Assembly (NCBI RefSeq): GCF_001456155.1
Contig: NZ_CP013293.1
Location: 1,426,001-1,490,000, forward strand
Length of the DNA: 64,000 nt
From: Chryseobacterium sp. IHB B 17019
GTDB taxonomy: Bacteria > Bacteroidota > Bacteroidia > Flavobacteriales > Weeksellaceae
Direction: 5' to 3'
Shown here: positions 24,482 to 33,126 of the stretch, piece after piece
How positions within the stretch are numbered: position 1 is the stretch's first letter
Layout of the letters: every line of letters starts with the position of its first letter
Notes under the pieces: generated by a model
The model's input: only the letters and a program-made list of their open reading frames with translations
Told to the model about the DNA's origin: nothing
The model's database searches: none
Translations under genes and position numbers: made by a program

Positions 24482-25321
24482 ATGATGAATGTAAAATTTG
24501 GAGCATCTCTTCTGTCGTGGATAACACCGGTTTGGAGTGCAGAAGCCGGGAAATATGCCATTGAAAAAACAGCAAAAGCAGGTTTTGATCTGATTGAAAT
24601 TCTGCTTCCTTCGACCATGGAATTTAATGCTAAAGAAGTGAAAGCCCAGCTTAAAAATAATAACCTTGAAGCTGTTTGTTCTTTAAATCTTCCAAAAGAA
24701 GCCCATATTGCATTCCACCCGAAAGTAGCGGAAAGCCTTATGAAAGAGGCTATTGATAAAACTTCTGAGCTGGAAACAGACTTTTTAGGCGGAGTTCTTC
24801 ATAGTGGAATCGGTGTTTTTTCGGAGAACCCTCTTACGGAAGATGAAGCGGAGATTATTGTTGAAGTTTGGAGTAATGTGGCGGATTATGCTAAGGAAAA
24901 AGGAGTAAATATTGGAATTGAACCCATCAACCGTTATGAAACCTATGTTTGTAATACCGCGAAAAATGTATTGGATTTAATTTCAAAAACAGGAAAAAGC
25001 AACTTATTTCTTCATCTGGATACTTTTCACATGAATATCGAAGAAAATAATTTTTATGATCCGGTAATTCTTGCGGGAAACAAACTGAAACATGTCCACA
25101 TCACAGAATCTCACCGTGGAATGCTGGGAGAAGGAACCATAAACTGGGATGAATTTTTCGGTGCCCTGAAAAAAATCAACTTTGAAGGAAATCTTGTTTT
25201 GGAAAATTTTTCATCTTCTGTTTCCGGCATGCAGCAGATGGTTTCTCTATGGCAGAAATCGCCTTACAATGCGGAAGAACTGGCTTTAGGAAGCTTAAAT
25301 TTTATGAAAAAATATATTTGA
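24482..25321 (+). CDS. Ketose 3-epimerase (D-psicose/D-tagatose 3-epimerase family)
   Basis: A 279-residue TIM-barrel sugar epimerase. The four metal ligands of Agrobacterium D-psicose 3-epimerase (Glu152, Asp185, His211, Glu246) map to Glu147, Asp180, His206 and Glu241 with identical spacing (33, 26, 35). The neighbours Glu153, His183 and Arg212 also match. Motifs are GIEPINRYET, LHLDTFHMNIEE and HVHITESHRG. The reaction is reversible C3 epimerisation of a free ketohexose such as D-allulose/D-fructose or D-tagatose/D-sorbose. Which ketose it prefers is unknown. It is the last gene of the unit, followed by a terminator. ATGs at 24482 and 24485 are adjacent. Confidence 0.88.
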   Translation: MMNVKFGASLLSWITPVWSAEAGKYAIEKTAKAGFDLIEILLPSTMEFNAKEVKAQLKNNNLEAVCSLNLPKEAHIAFHPKVAESLMKEAIDKTSELETDFLGGVLHSGIGVFSENPLTEDEAEIIVEVWSNVADYAKEKGVNIGIEPINRYETYVCNTAKNVLDLISKTGKSNLFLHLDTFHMNIEENNFYDPVILAGNKLKHVHITESHRGMLGEGTINWDEFFGALKKINFEGNLVLENFSSSVSGMQQMVSLWQKSPYNAEELALGSLNFMKKYI

Positions 25322-25347
25322 TCCGATTCTGTAAACACAATGATGGA

Positions 25348-25368
25348 GCCTTTCCTTACTGGGAAGGC
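25348..25368 (+). terminator. Terminator of the sugar locus
   Basis: GCCTTTCC pairs with GGGAAGGC (one G-T pair) around a 5-base loop and is followed by TTTTTATTTTT. It lies 26 bases after the epimerase stop codon and closes the five-gene unit. Confidence 0.8.
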
Positions 25369-25419
25369 TTTTTATTTTTAAATATTGGCTAATAGTCTGA
25401 AAGACCAGATTTGTTTTAG

Positions 25420-25427
25420 TAACTTTG
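25420..25427 (+). promoter_or_regulatory. Bacteroidota -7 element for era
   Basis: TAACTTTG matches TAnnTTTG, 21 bases before the era ATG at 25449. Confidence 0.6.
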
Positions 25428-25448
25428 CAGCTCATAATATAATTTTTT

Positions 25449-26324
25449 ATGCACAAAGCAGGATTTGTAAATATAGTTGGGAAACCCAATGCCGGAAAAT
25501 CTACCTTATTAAACCAATTAATGGGGGAAAAACTGGCTATTGTTACCCAAAAAGCACAGACAACACGCCACAGAATATTTGGGATTTATAATGAAGAAGA
25601 TTTACAGATCGTATTTTCCGATACTCCCGGAGTGTTGGATCCAAAATATGGGCTGCAGGAAAAAATGATGGATTTCGTGAAGGATTCTTTGCAGGATGCG
25701 GACGTTTTCCTTTTCATTGTGGATGTTACCGATAAAGCTGAGCCTTCAGAATTTTTAATTGATAAACTAAATAAAATCCCCGTTCCCGTACTTCTTTTAT
25801 TAAATAAAGTAGATCAGACGGATCAGGAAGGCCTGGAAAAGCTGGTAGAAGAGTGGCACAACAGGATTCCTAAGGCGGAGATTCTTCCCATTTCTGCATT
25901 GAATGCTTTTAATACTGAAATTATTTTACCTAAAATAAAATCTTTGCTTCCGGAAAGTCCGCCGTATTACGATAAAGACCAGTATACGGATAAGCCTGAA
26001 AGATTTTTCGTGAATGAGGCGATTCGGGAGAAAATTTTATTGAATTATGATAAAGAAATTCCATATTCGGTAGAAGTTGTGACGGAGCAGTTCAAGGAAA
26101 AAGAAGGAATTATTTTCATTGATTCTATCATTTATGTAGAAAGAGATACACAAAAAGGAATTATAATTGGCCATAAAGGAGAAGCCATCAAGAAAGTTGG
26201 TACAGAAGCAAGACTGGACCTTGAAAAATTCTTTGCTAAAAAAATTCACTTAAATCTGTTTGTAAAAGTGAAAAAAGATTGGCGAAAAAACGATAGAGAT
26301 TTAAAAAATTTCGGGTATAGGTAA
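25449..26324 (+). CDS. era: GTPase Era
   Basis: Essential ribosome-assembly GTPase that binds the 3' end of 16S rRNA. The 291 residues show GKPNAGKST (G1), DTPGVLD (G3) and NKVD (G4), followed by the C-terminal KH RNA-binding domain (about residues 195-291) with GIIIGHKGEAIKKVGTEAR. Length and order are normal. It has its own promoter and is separated from the sugar locus by a terminator. Confidence 0.97.
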   Translation: MHKAGFVNIVGKPNAGKSTLLNQLMGEKLAIVTQKAQTTRHRIFGIYNEEDLQIVFSDTPGVLDPKYGLQEKMMDFVKDSLQDADVFLFIVDVTDKAEPSEFLIDKLNKIPVPVLLLLNKVDQTDQEGLEKLVEEWHNRIPKAEILPISALNAFNTEIILPKIKSLLPESPPYYDKDQYTDKPERFFVNEAIREKILLNYDKEIPYSVEVVTEQFKEKEGIIFIDSIIYVERDTQKGIIIGHKGEAIKKVGTEARLDLEKFFAKKIHLNLFVKVKKDWRKNDRDLKNFGYR

Positions 26325-26390
26325 ACTAAAAAAACGATCACAGCCGTTCTACTAAAAGATTTTTATTATCTTTAATTAAATTTTAGCTTA

Positions 26391-26819
26391 ATGAACTATT
26401 TGAACTCAAATTCTAATCCAGTTTTAAAAGATATTATTTTATTGGTTGTGAGAGTGTTTATGGGTTTCGCCATGCTGTCTCACGGTTATCCTAAACTTCA
26501 AATGTTACTGGAAGGTGGAAAAATTGATTTTTTTGACTTTCTGGGATTGGGGCCTCAAATTACTTTGATATTAACTGTTTTTGCAGAATTTGTCTGTTCA
26601 ATTCTTCTTATTTTAGGGCTTTTTACAAGGGTAGCATTAGGATTTTTGGTGTTTACAATGATTGTAGCTGTATTTGTAGTTCATAGTGCGGATCCATTTG
26701 AAAAACAGGAAATAGGATTGGTTTATTTATCAGTATATCTTCTTTTAATTGTTTTTGGGGCAGGAAAATTTTCCGTCGATTATATGATTGAGAAAAGGAA
26801 AAGAGCCAATGACTGGTAA
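26391..26819 (+). CDS. DoxX family membrane protein
   Basis: A 142-residue inner-membrane protein with four hydrophobic helices. The DoxX pattern is seen in VRVFMGFAMLSHGYPKL, FAEFVCSILLILGLFTRVA and LVYLSVYLLLIVFGAGKFSVD. Members occur in redox or sulfur-related complexes in some species, but most are of unknown function. It is a single gene 66 bp after era, with a terminator at 26842-26863. Confidence 0.88.
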   Translation: MNYLNSNSNPVLKDIILLVVRVFMGFAMLSHGYPKLQMLLEGGKIDFFDFLGLGPQITLILTVFAEFVCSILLILGLFTRVALGFLVFTMIVAVFVVHSADPFEKQEIGLVYLSVYLLLIVFGAGKFSVDYMIEKRKRANDW

Positions 26820-26841
26820 TTAATTTTACTTTAAAATATAT

Positions 26842-26863
26842 AGCAGTAAGTTTTCTTGCTGCT
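26842..26863 (+). terminator. Terminator of the DoxX gene
   Basis: AGCAGTAAG pairs with CTTGCTGCT (one T-G pair) around a TTTT loop and is followed by a run of T. Confidence 0.75.
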
Positions 26864-26946
26864 TTTTTTATGTTTAAATTTTACTTGTGCTTTTATTGTT
26901 AAATTAAGTTTAAAATTCATTAAATTCGTCAAAAAGAGAATATATA

Positions 26947-29349
26947 ATGAAGATAAAACTAACCATCTGCCTTCTTGCGTTTTTAAATTTCTACAATGCG
27001 CAGGAAAATATTACGTATCAAAAACCATCTGCTGAAATTCTTAAACTTGCAGATTATGAAAGACCACCCAGTGTTTTAATGAATAATAAAAAAGACTGGC
27101 TCGTTTTCACCTATCGTCCGACTTACAAAACACTGGAAGATCTTAGTCAGCAGGAAATGAAGCTTGGCGGACTGAGAATTAATCCTGTAACTAATATTTC
27201 CAGCTCGGCAACGTATTCTAATAATATTAAGGTTAGAAAAATTAACGATAAAACAGAAGTTCAGGTTAAAAATTTACCATCAAACCCGAAAATAACATAT
27301 ACTTCATTCTCACCGGATGAAAAGAAATTAGCATTTACCAATACCACAAACAAAGGGGTAGAGCTTTGGATTGTTGATCTGGAAACCGCTACAGCAAAGA
27401 AAATAACGTCCGATAATCTGAACGCGAATTTGGGAAGCCCTTATGTCTGGTATAAAGATTCTCAAAATTTGTTAATTAAAACGCTTCCTCAAAATAGACC
27501 GGCTTTAATTGATTCCAGTAAAGATCTTCCGACAGGCCCGATTGTTTCCACTGCAGACGGAAAAGTTTCACAAAACAGGACTTATCAGGATCTTTTGAAA
27601 AACCCGCAGGATGAAAAGAATTTTGAAATCCTCACAGCTTCTGATATTTATAATGTTGATCTCAACGGAAGCTTGAAGAAAGTAAAAGAGCAGGATCTGT
27701 ACACCGGATTGAGCTTTTCGCCTGACGGAAATTATCTCATGGCAACAACAATCAAAAAACCGTTTTCATACATTGTTCCTCTTAGCAGATTTCCAATGAC
27801 AACAACCGTTTATGACATGAACGGTAACGTTGTAAAAGTGGTAAATGAAGTCCCGTTGAACGAAATTATGCCGAAAGGTTTTTCATCCGTAAGAACCGGT
27901 AAAAGAGATCTGGGATGGAGAAGTGATATGCCCGCAACTTTAGTGTATGCAGAAGCTTTGGATGGTGGTGACCAGTCGAAAACAGTGGAGTACAGAGATG
28001 AGATTTTCACCTGGGATGCTCCATTTAGCAATACCCCGAAATCATTCTTTAAAACAAAACAGCGATATGAAGGGACGAGCTGGACGAATGATCAGTATGC
28101 CATCGTTTCGGAAGGATGGTATGATACAAGAAATACAAAATCTTTTTTGGTTGATCTAAATAATGGCGAATCAAAAGTAATTGATGACAGAAATTATCAG
28201 GACGTTTACAGCGATCCGGGGAACTTCAATACAACAAAAAATCAATACGGAAGATATGTTGTTGATATGAAAGGAGGAAAATCCTATCTGATTGGCGCCG
28301 GTTTTACAAAAGACGGACAGCATCCTTTTATTGACGAAATGGATATGAAAACGATGAAGAAAAAAAGGCTTTATACTTCAAATCTTAAAAATGCCAAAGA
28401 AGAAATTATTGATATTTTAAACCCATCAAAAGGGGAAATTCTGACGACTCAGCAGTCTTCAAGCCTGTATCCGAATTATTTTAAAAAGAATATTAAATCA
28501 AATAAAGCCGAGGCGGTAACCAATTTTGCCAACCCTTTTGAAAGCATTAAAGACGTTTACAAAGAAGTAATTACCTACAAAAGAAATGACGGTGTGACGT
28601 TAACGGGAACCCTTTATCTTCCAGCGAACTACGACAGAAAAGCTAAAAAAGAAAAATTACCATTGCTGATCTGGGCTTATCCAACGGAATACAAAGACAA
28701 AAATACAGCCGGTCAGAACACCCAAAACCCGAATGATTTTACGTTTCCTTACTACGGATCTTTTGTGTATTGGACGACAAAAGGCTATGCCGTTCTGGAT
28801 GATGCCGCTTTCCCGATCATTGGTGAAGGAAAAACAGAACCGAACGATACATTTATTCCTCAATTGGTTGCTAATGCGGAAGCTGCGATCAATGCGGTGG
28901 ATCAATTAGGATATATTGATAAGAAAAAAGTAGCTGTGGGAGGGCATTCTTACGGTGCTTTTATGACCGCAAACCTTTTGACGCATTCCAAGCTTTTTGC
29001 CTGCGGAATTGCAAGAAGTGGAGCTTATAACAGGACCTTAACACCTTTTGGTTTCCAGAGCGAACAACGAAATTACTGGGATGTTCCGGAGATTTACAAC
29101 ACCATGTCACCGTTCATGAATGCGGATAAAATGAAGACTCCGATGTTATTGGTTCATGGCGATGCAGACAACAATCCGGGGACGTTTACTTTGCAGACGG
29201 AAAGATATTTCCAGGCTTTGAAAAACCTTGGTGCACCGGTGAAAATGGTTCTTTTGCCTAAAGAATCCCACGGATATGCCGCCAAAGAAAATATTTTACA
29301 TTTGCTTTGGGAACAGGATCAGTTTTTGGAGAAATGTTTGAAGAAATAA
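26947..29349 (+). CDS. S9 family prolyl-oligopeptidase-like serine peptidase
   Basis: An 800-residue exported peptidase. The signal peptide ends at NAQ (about residue 18). An N-terminal beta-propeller (about 40-530, with SFSPDEKKLAFTN and SFSPDGNYLMAT blades) gates a C-terminal alpha/beta-hydrolase domain. The triad is visible: Ser668 in GHSYG, Asp739 in HGDADN and His775 in ESHGY. The size and blade pattern resemble periplasmic glutamyl- or dipeptidyl-type S9 enzymes. No T9SS tail is present, so it is probably periplasmic and degrades peptides. Terminator at 29355-29380. Confidence 0.9.
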   Translation: MKIKLTICLLAFLNFYNAQENITYQKPSAEILKLADYERPPSVLMNNKKDWLVFTYRPTYKTLEDLSQQEMKLGGLRINPVTNISSSATYSNNIKVRKINDKTEVQVKNLPSNPKITYTSFSPDEKKLAFTNTTNKGVELWIVDLETATAKKITSDNLNANLGSPYVWYKDSQNLLIKTLPQNRPALIDSSKDLPTGPIVSTADGKVSQNRTYQDLLKNPQDEKNFEILTASDIYNVDLNGSLKKVKEQDLYTGLSFSPDGNYLMATTIKKPFSYIVPLSRFPMTTTVYDMNGNVVKVVNEVPLNEIMPKGFSSVRTGKRDLGWRSDMPATLVYAEALDGGDQSKTVEYRDEIFTWDAPFSNTPKSFFKTKQRYEGTSWTNDQYAIVSEGWYDTRNTKSFLVDLNNGESKVIDDRNYQDVYSDPGNFNTTKNQYGRYVVDMKGGKSYLIGAGFTKDGQHPFIDEMDMKTMKKKRLYTSNLKNAKEEIIDILNPSKGEILTTQQSSSLYPNYFKKNIKSNKAEAVTNFANPFESIKDVYKEVITYKRNDGVTLTGTLYLPANYDRKAKKEKLPLLIWAYPTEYKDKNTAGQNTQNPNDFTFPYYGSFVYWTTKGYAVLDDAAFPIIGEGKTEPNDTFIPQLVANAEAAINAVDQLGYIDKKKVAVGGHSYGAFMTANLLTHSKLFACGIARSGAYNRTLTPFGFQSEQRNYWDVPEIYNTMSPFMNADKMKTPMLLVHGDADNNPGTFTLQTERYFQALKNLGAPVKMVLLPKESHGYAAKENILHLLWEQDQFLEKCLKK

Positions 29350-29354
29350 ATTTT

Positions 29355-29380
29355 AAAACTCGCTCGTTTGGGCGAGTTTT
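29355..29380 (+). terminator. Terminator of the S9 peptidase gene
   Basis: AAAACTCGC pairs perfectly with GCGAGTTTT around an 8-base loop and is followed by TTTT. Confidence 0.8.
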
Positions 29381-29451
29381 TTTTAGGTAAACCATGCTTG
29401 AAGATCTGAAAGGCGATTAATTTTCAGCTTTAAAAATTTGCCACACTTTTA

Positions 29452-29459
29452 TATCTTTG
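29452..29459 (+). promoter_or_regulatory. Bacteroidota -7 element for the GNAT gene
   Basis: TATCTTTG matches TAnnTTTG, 17 bases before the ATG at 29477. Confidence 0.6.
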
Positions 29460-29476
29460 CAACTCAATTATAAAAA

Positions 29477-29980
29477 ATGCAGGAAATAACATTCAGGAAT
29501 GCAAGTCTTGAAGATTTACCGAAAATCGTAGAAATTTACAACTCAACTATTCCTTCCAGAATGGTAACCGCCGATACGGAGCCTATTTCCGTAGAGAGCA
29601 GGAAACAATGGTTTGCCGAACATAATGCTGAAATCCGCCCACTTTGGATCATCGAAGATCAGCAAAATAAAGTGTTGGGCTGGGTGAGTTTTTCCTCATT
29701 TTATGGGCGACCGGCCTACAATGGGACGGTGGAATTGAGCATTTACATGGACGAAAGCTGTCGTGGAAAAGGTTATGGCAAAAAAGTCCTTCAGTATTGT
29801 ATTGATAATGCTGGAAAATTTGGGGTAAAAACTTTATTAGGGTTTATTTTTTTACACAATGAACCGAGCTTAAAATTATTCAGGCATTTTGGTTTTGAAG
29901 ATTGGGGAGTTTTTCCTGATGTTGCGGTTTTGGATGGAGTGGAGCGGACGTTGGTGATTTTGGGGAAGAGAATTGGGTAA
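29477..29980 (+). CDS. GNAT acetyltransferase, phosphinothricin/methionine-sulfone type
   Basis: A 167-residue acetyl-CoA-dependent N-acetyltransferase of the PAT/MnaT branch. RNASLEDLPKIVEIYNSTI at the start and GWVSFSSFYGRPAYNGTVELSIYMDESCRGKGYGKKVLQ (the acetyl-CoA loop RGKGYG, about residues 95-105) match that group. Known members acetylate phosphinothricin, methionine sulfoximine or related amino acids. The native substrate here is unknown. A small lipoprotein gene follows 18 bp later. Confidence 0.88.
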   Translation: MQEITFRNASLEDLPKIVEIYNSTIPSRMVTADTEPISVESRKQWFAEHNAEIRPLWIIEDQQNKVLGWVSFSSFYGRPAYNGTVELSIYMDESCRGKGYGKKVLQYCIDNAGKFGVKTLLGFIFLHNEPSLKLFRHFGFEDWGVFPDVAVLDGVERTLVILGKRIG

Positions 29981-29998
29981 TGAAAAAACTATAATTAA

Positions 29999-30421
29999 AT
30001 GAAACTTTTTAATTTTTTTACTTTAATCTGTATATTTTTAATACTTGTTAATTGTAAAGAGAAAAGATTTTTGAATGATCACGAAGTAATTCTTGTCACT
30101 AATTTTATTAATGGTGATGAAAAACTTAGAGAAGAAGCAAAAATATTTGAATCCAAAACCCGGATAAAATTTAATGAATCCAATAAAATTTATCTAAGAT
30201 TTATCTCAAAATATGAAAAAACTGATACTGCACAATCCAGATATTTTTACCCAAGTTTGATTATTGATGGATATTATCTTTATTCATTTAAAAATATCAA
30301 AACGGAAAAAGTTGCAGCATTTGGAACAGGTGTCAATGCCAACACAGGGCAGATTAGGCAATTTAAAGAAGTCATATGGCTAAATGAAAAATCATTAAAT
30401 CAAATATCAAAGCGATCCTAA
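29999..30421 (+). CDS. Small lipoprotein of unknown function
   Basis: A 140-residue putative lipoprotein with lipobox LILVNC (Cys19). The mature part is mixed alpha/beta with GEKLRE- and YFYPSLIIDGYYLYS-like stretches and no motif that I recognise. It follows the GNAT gene by 18 bp and may share its transcript. Its stop codon lies inside the left arm of a perfect hairpin (30403-30438) that also covers the stop codon of the convergent MATE gene. Confidence 0.65.
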   Translation: MKLFNFFTLICIFLILVNCKEKRFLNDHEVILVTNFINGDEKLREEAKIFESKTRIKFNESNKIYLRFISKYEKTDTAQSRYFYPSLIIDGYYLYSFKNIKTEKVAAFGTGVNANTGQIRQFKEVIWLNEKSLNQISKRS

Positions 30422-30438
30422 AAGATCGCTTTGATATT
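30403..30438. terminator. Shared bidirectional terminator overlapping two stop codons
   Basis: AATATCAAAGCGATC pairs perfectly over 15 bases with GATCGCTTTGATATT around a 6-base loop. It covers the last codons of the lipoprotein gene and touches the MATE stop codon at 30437-30439. There is no long T-tract, so termination would depend on stem strength. Confidence 0.65.
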
Positions 30439-31795
30439 ATAAATTCTTAATTCTTTTCGCAGACATATTCAAAAATCGTTTGACGAGCATCACTGCTGAA
30501 ATCGTTAATCCCAATCCCAGAGCTATCCACATTCCGAAAGCTCCCATTTTCAGGGTAACACAAAGGAAATATCCTAGCGGAATAGTAATGATCCAATAAG
30601 CAATAAAAGTATATACGGAGGGGATTTTCACATCCTGCAAACCTCTGAGCATTCCTAAAGCCGTTACCTGAATTCCGTCTGATAACTGGAATAAAGCTGC
30701 AACAATCATTAATTTTGAAGCTAAAGCAATTACTTCAATTTCCTCTTTTTTAGTAAAGAACGTCGGAAGAATATTTCGTCCCAGAACAAAAACAATTCCG
30801 CAAATACACATGAAAATAAAAGCTATTTTCAAATTATTGATTCCTACTTTTCTTAGTTCAACAAAATTTTGCTCACCCAGCTTTCTCCCGATCATTACCG
30901 TAGAAGCCACACTGAAACCAACACACAGATTAAATGTAAATGAAGCCATACTCAACGCAATCTGGTGGGAAGCAATATCATGCGCAGAAATCAGTCCGCA
31001 AATAAACGCAGCTCCTGCAAAGGCAGTAACCTCAAAGAACATCTGTAAAGCTGTTGGTAAACCAAGCTTAACCATTTTATCAAACATCTGTTTTGAGAAA
31101 ATTTCAATTTTTAAAGTAAAATCCTTGATATAGCGCTTCGTTTTCTTTTCATTTAAAAGAACAAAATAAAGGAAAACCACCATAAAAATCCGGGCAATCA
31201 GACTTGCTAATGCCGAACCTTTTACCCCCATTTCAGGAAAGATCCAAAGCCCTTTGATAAATACATAATTTAAGACGATATTAATAACATTGGCGATAAT
31301 TGTAGCCTTTGTAACCCCAATTGTATAAGATAATCCTTCTGAAACTTCTCTTAATGTCTGAAATGCCATAAACGGAACAATACTGATTGCCATAATCGTA
31401 AGAAAATCAACCGTATCCGGAATAATTTTCTCAGGCTGCCCGGAACGGTAGAGTAGCGGCGTACCCAGGAATAGGATTATCATCAAAAGAATTCCTACAG
31501 AAATATTGATAATAAATCCATGACTGAAAACAGAATTGATAGTTTTATGGTCTTCCTTGGAATGCGCCTCAGAAACCAACGGTGGAATGGCAAAGGAAAA
31601 CCCCAAAGCCAGCACAAACATTGAGAAAAAAACTGCATTTCCCAACGAAACCGAAGCCAGAGCATCCGCACCTAATAATTTCCCGACAATAATATTGTCG
31701 AATAAATTCACCGAGACTTGCCCTACCTGCGTCAACATCACAGGAAGAGCCAGTGTCAGGCATTCTTTTGTATAGTTTTTATGTAAAAAATTCAT
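30437..31795 (-). CDS. MATE family efflux transporter
   Basis: A 452-residue inner-membrane protein with 12 predicted helices in two six-helix bundles. LPVMLTQVGQVSVNLFDNIIVGKLLGADALASVSLGNAVFF at the N-terminus and the matching second-half LGLPTALQMFFEVTAFAGAAFICGLIS are typical of NorM-like MATE exporters. They expel cationic drugs or metabolites using Na+ or H+. The specific substrate is unknown. It stands alone between terminators. Confidence 0.92.
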   Translation of the reverse strand: MNFLHKNYTKECLTLALPVMLTQVGQVSVNLFDNIIVGKLLGADALASVSLGNAVFFSMFVLALGFSFAIPPLVSEAHSKEDHKTINSVFSHGFIINISVGILLMIILFLGTPLLYRSGQPEKIIPDTVDFLTIMAISIVPFMAFQTLREVSEGLSYTIGVTKATIIANVINIVLNYVFIKGLWIFPEMGVKGSALASLIARIFMVVFLYFVLLNEKKTKRYIKDFTLKIEIFSKQMFDKMVKLGLPTALQMFFEVTAFAGAAFICGLISAHDIASHQIALSMASFTFNLCVGFSVASTVMIGRKLGEQNFVELRKVGINNLKIAFIFMCICGIVFVLGRNILPTFFTKKEEIEVIALASKLMIVAALFQLSDGIQVTALGMLRGLQDVKIPSVYTFIAYWIITIPLGYFLCVTLKMGAFGMWIALGLGLTISAVMLVKRFLNMSAKRIKNL

Positions 31796-31828
31796 AGTTT
31801 ATTAATTCATATATAGTTTTAACAAAAA

Positions 31829-31860
31829 AAAATTGCAGTAACAAATGATACTGCAATTTT
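31829..31860 (-). terminator. Terminator of the sigma-54 activator gene
   Basis: AAAATTGCAGTA pairs perfectly over 12 bases with TACTGCAATTTT around an 8-base loop. The minus strand continues with T. It lies 25 bases beyond the stop codon. Confidence 0.8.
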
Positions 31861-31885
31861 TATTTATTTTAAAGTAAAGTTTACA

Positions 31886-33070
31886 TTACTTCCTTACAAA
31901 ACTTGCAACATCTTCAGCCGAAACAGTATTTCCGCCTAAAATAATTAATCTTTCTACTACATTTCTCAATTCTCTGATATTTCCTGTCCAGGAAAGAGCC
32001 TTTAATGCATCAATAGCTTTATCATCAAATTTTTTCACAGCAGTGCCGTGCTCATCAGCAATCATTCCTGCAAAGTGGTCTACCAGCAACTTGATATCTT
32101 CTTTTCTTTCATCCAATGGAGGAACGTAGATCTCGATCACAGAAAGTCTGTGGTAAAGGTCTTCCCTGAATCTTCCTGCTTCAATTTCCTTCTGCATATT
32201 TTTGTTGGTTGCCGCAAGAACTCTTACATCAACTTTAATTTCTTTATCACTTCCCACCGGTGAAACCTTGTTTTCCTGAAGGGCTCTCAATACTTTTGCC
32301 TGAGCAATTAAGCTCATGTCGCCTATTTCATCTAAGAAAATAGTACCTCCGTGAGCCTGTTCAAATTTACCTTGCTTATCTTTGATAGCACCTGTAAATG
32401 AGCCTTTTACGTGCCCAAAAAGTTCGGATTCGATTAGTTCTGAAGGGATTGCGGCACAGTTTACCTCTATCATTGGACCTCTTGCGCGCTCACTTTGATT
32501 GTGAATAGCATGAGCTACCAGTTCTTTTCCGGCACCGTTTGGTCCTGTAATTAAAACTCTGGCATCAGAAACAGCAACTTTCACAATCATATCCTGGATC
32601 TTCTGCAAGCTTGCAGATTCACCAATCATTTGATACTTTTTGCTGACTTTTTTCTTTAAGGTTTTGTTTTCGGTTTGAAGATTTTTATTTTCTTTTTTCA
32701 GCGTTTCTTTAATTAAAGCATTTTTTACGCTGGTAATCAATCGGTTGATATCAATTGGTTTAGAAATAAAATCGTATGCACCATCCTTTAGACAAGATAC
32801 GGCAGAGTCTATATCTGCGTGTCCTGAAATCATGATGAAAGTTGTTTCCGGTTTTAGTGCCAGGCTTTGCTTTAAAAGTTCGGTACCGGAAAGTTTAGGC
32901 ATTTTAATATCAGAAATCACTAATGCGAAATCTTCTTTTTCTACCTGTTTATAACCTTCGAGGCCGTCTTCGGCGATAACAAATTCATAGTCAGTGAGTT
33001 CGTCAGAAAGAATACTGTGAAGTACTCCTGAGATTGCTTTTTCGTCTTCTACAATAAGGATTTTTTGCAT
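31886..33070 (-). CDS. NtrC-type response regulator lacking the DNA-binding domain
   Basis: A 394-residue two-domain regulator. The receiver domain (1-120) has the phosphoacceptor Asp54 and Lys104. After a charged coiled-coil linker (about 120-145), the sigma-54-activating AAA+ ATPase follows. It has Walker A GPNGAGKE (176-183), GSFTGA (223-228, a GAFTGA variant) and Walker B TIFLDEIGD. It ends at about residue 394 in the AAA+ lid (NIRELRNVVERLIIL...) without the usual Fis-type helix-turn-helix. It probably activates RNA polymerase-sigma-54 from solution. No histidine kinase gene is adjacent. A TAAATTTG box lies 5 bases before the ATG. Confidence 0.9.
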   Translation of the reverse strand: MQKILIVEDEKAISGVLHSILSDELTDYEFVIAEDGLEGYKQVEKEDFALVISDIKMPKLSGTELLKQSLALKPETTFIMISGHADIDSAVSCLKDGAYDFISKPIDINRLITSVKNALIKETLKKENKNLQTENKTLKKKVSKKYQMIGESASLQKIQDMIVKVAVSDARVLITGPNGAGKELVAHAIHNQSERARGPMIEVNCAAIPSELIESELFGHVKGSFTGAIKDKQGKFEQAHGGTIFLDEIGDMSLIAQAKVLRALQENKVSPVGSDKEIKVDVRVLAATNKNMQKEIEAGRFREDLYHRLSVIEIYVPPLDERKEDIKLLVDHFAGMIADEHGTAVKKFDDKAIDALKALSWTGNIRELRNVVERLIILGGNTVSAEDVASFVRK

Positions 33071-33075
33071 AATTG

Positions 33076-33083
33076 CAAATTTA
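33076..33083 (-). promoter_or_regulatory. Bacteroidota -7 element directly before the sigma-54 activator start
   Basis: The minus strand reads TAAATTTG, matching TAnnTTTG, with 5 bases to the ATG. Transcription would start close to the first codon (leaderless). Confidence 0.5.
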
Positions 33084-33126
33084 ATTTTTTTGATTGAATT
33101 ATTAGCAAAAACTATACCTAAACATT

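Noticed and set aside
20847-25321. Sucrose utilisation operon
   Set aside because: Regulator, kinase, permease and porin would fit, but no sucrose hydrolase or phosphorylase is present and an epimerase takes its place; kept only as an evolutionary comparison.
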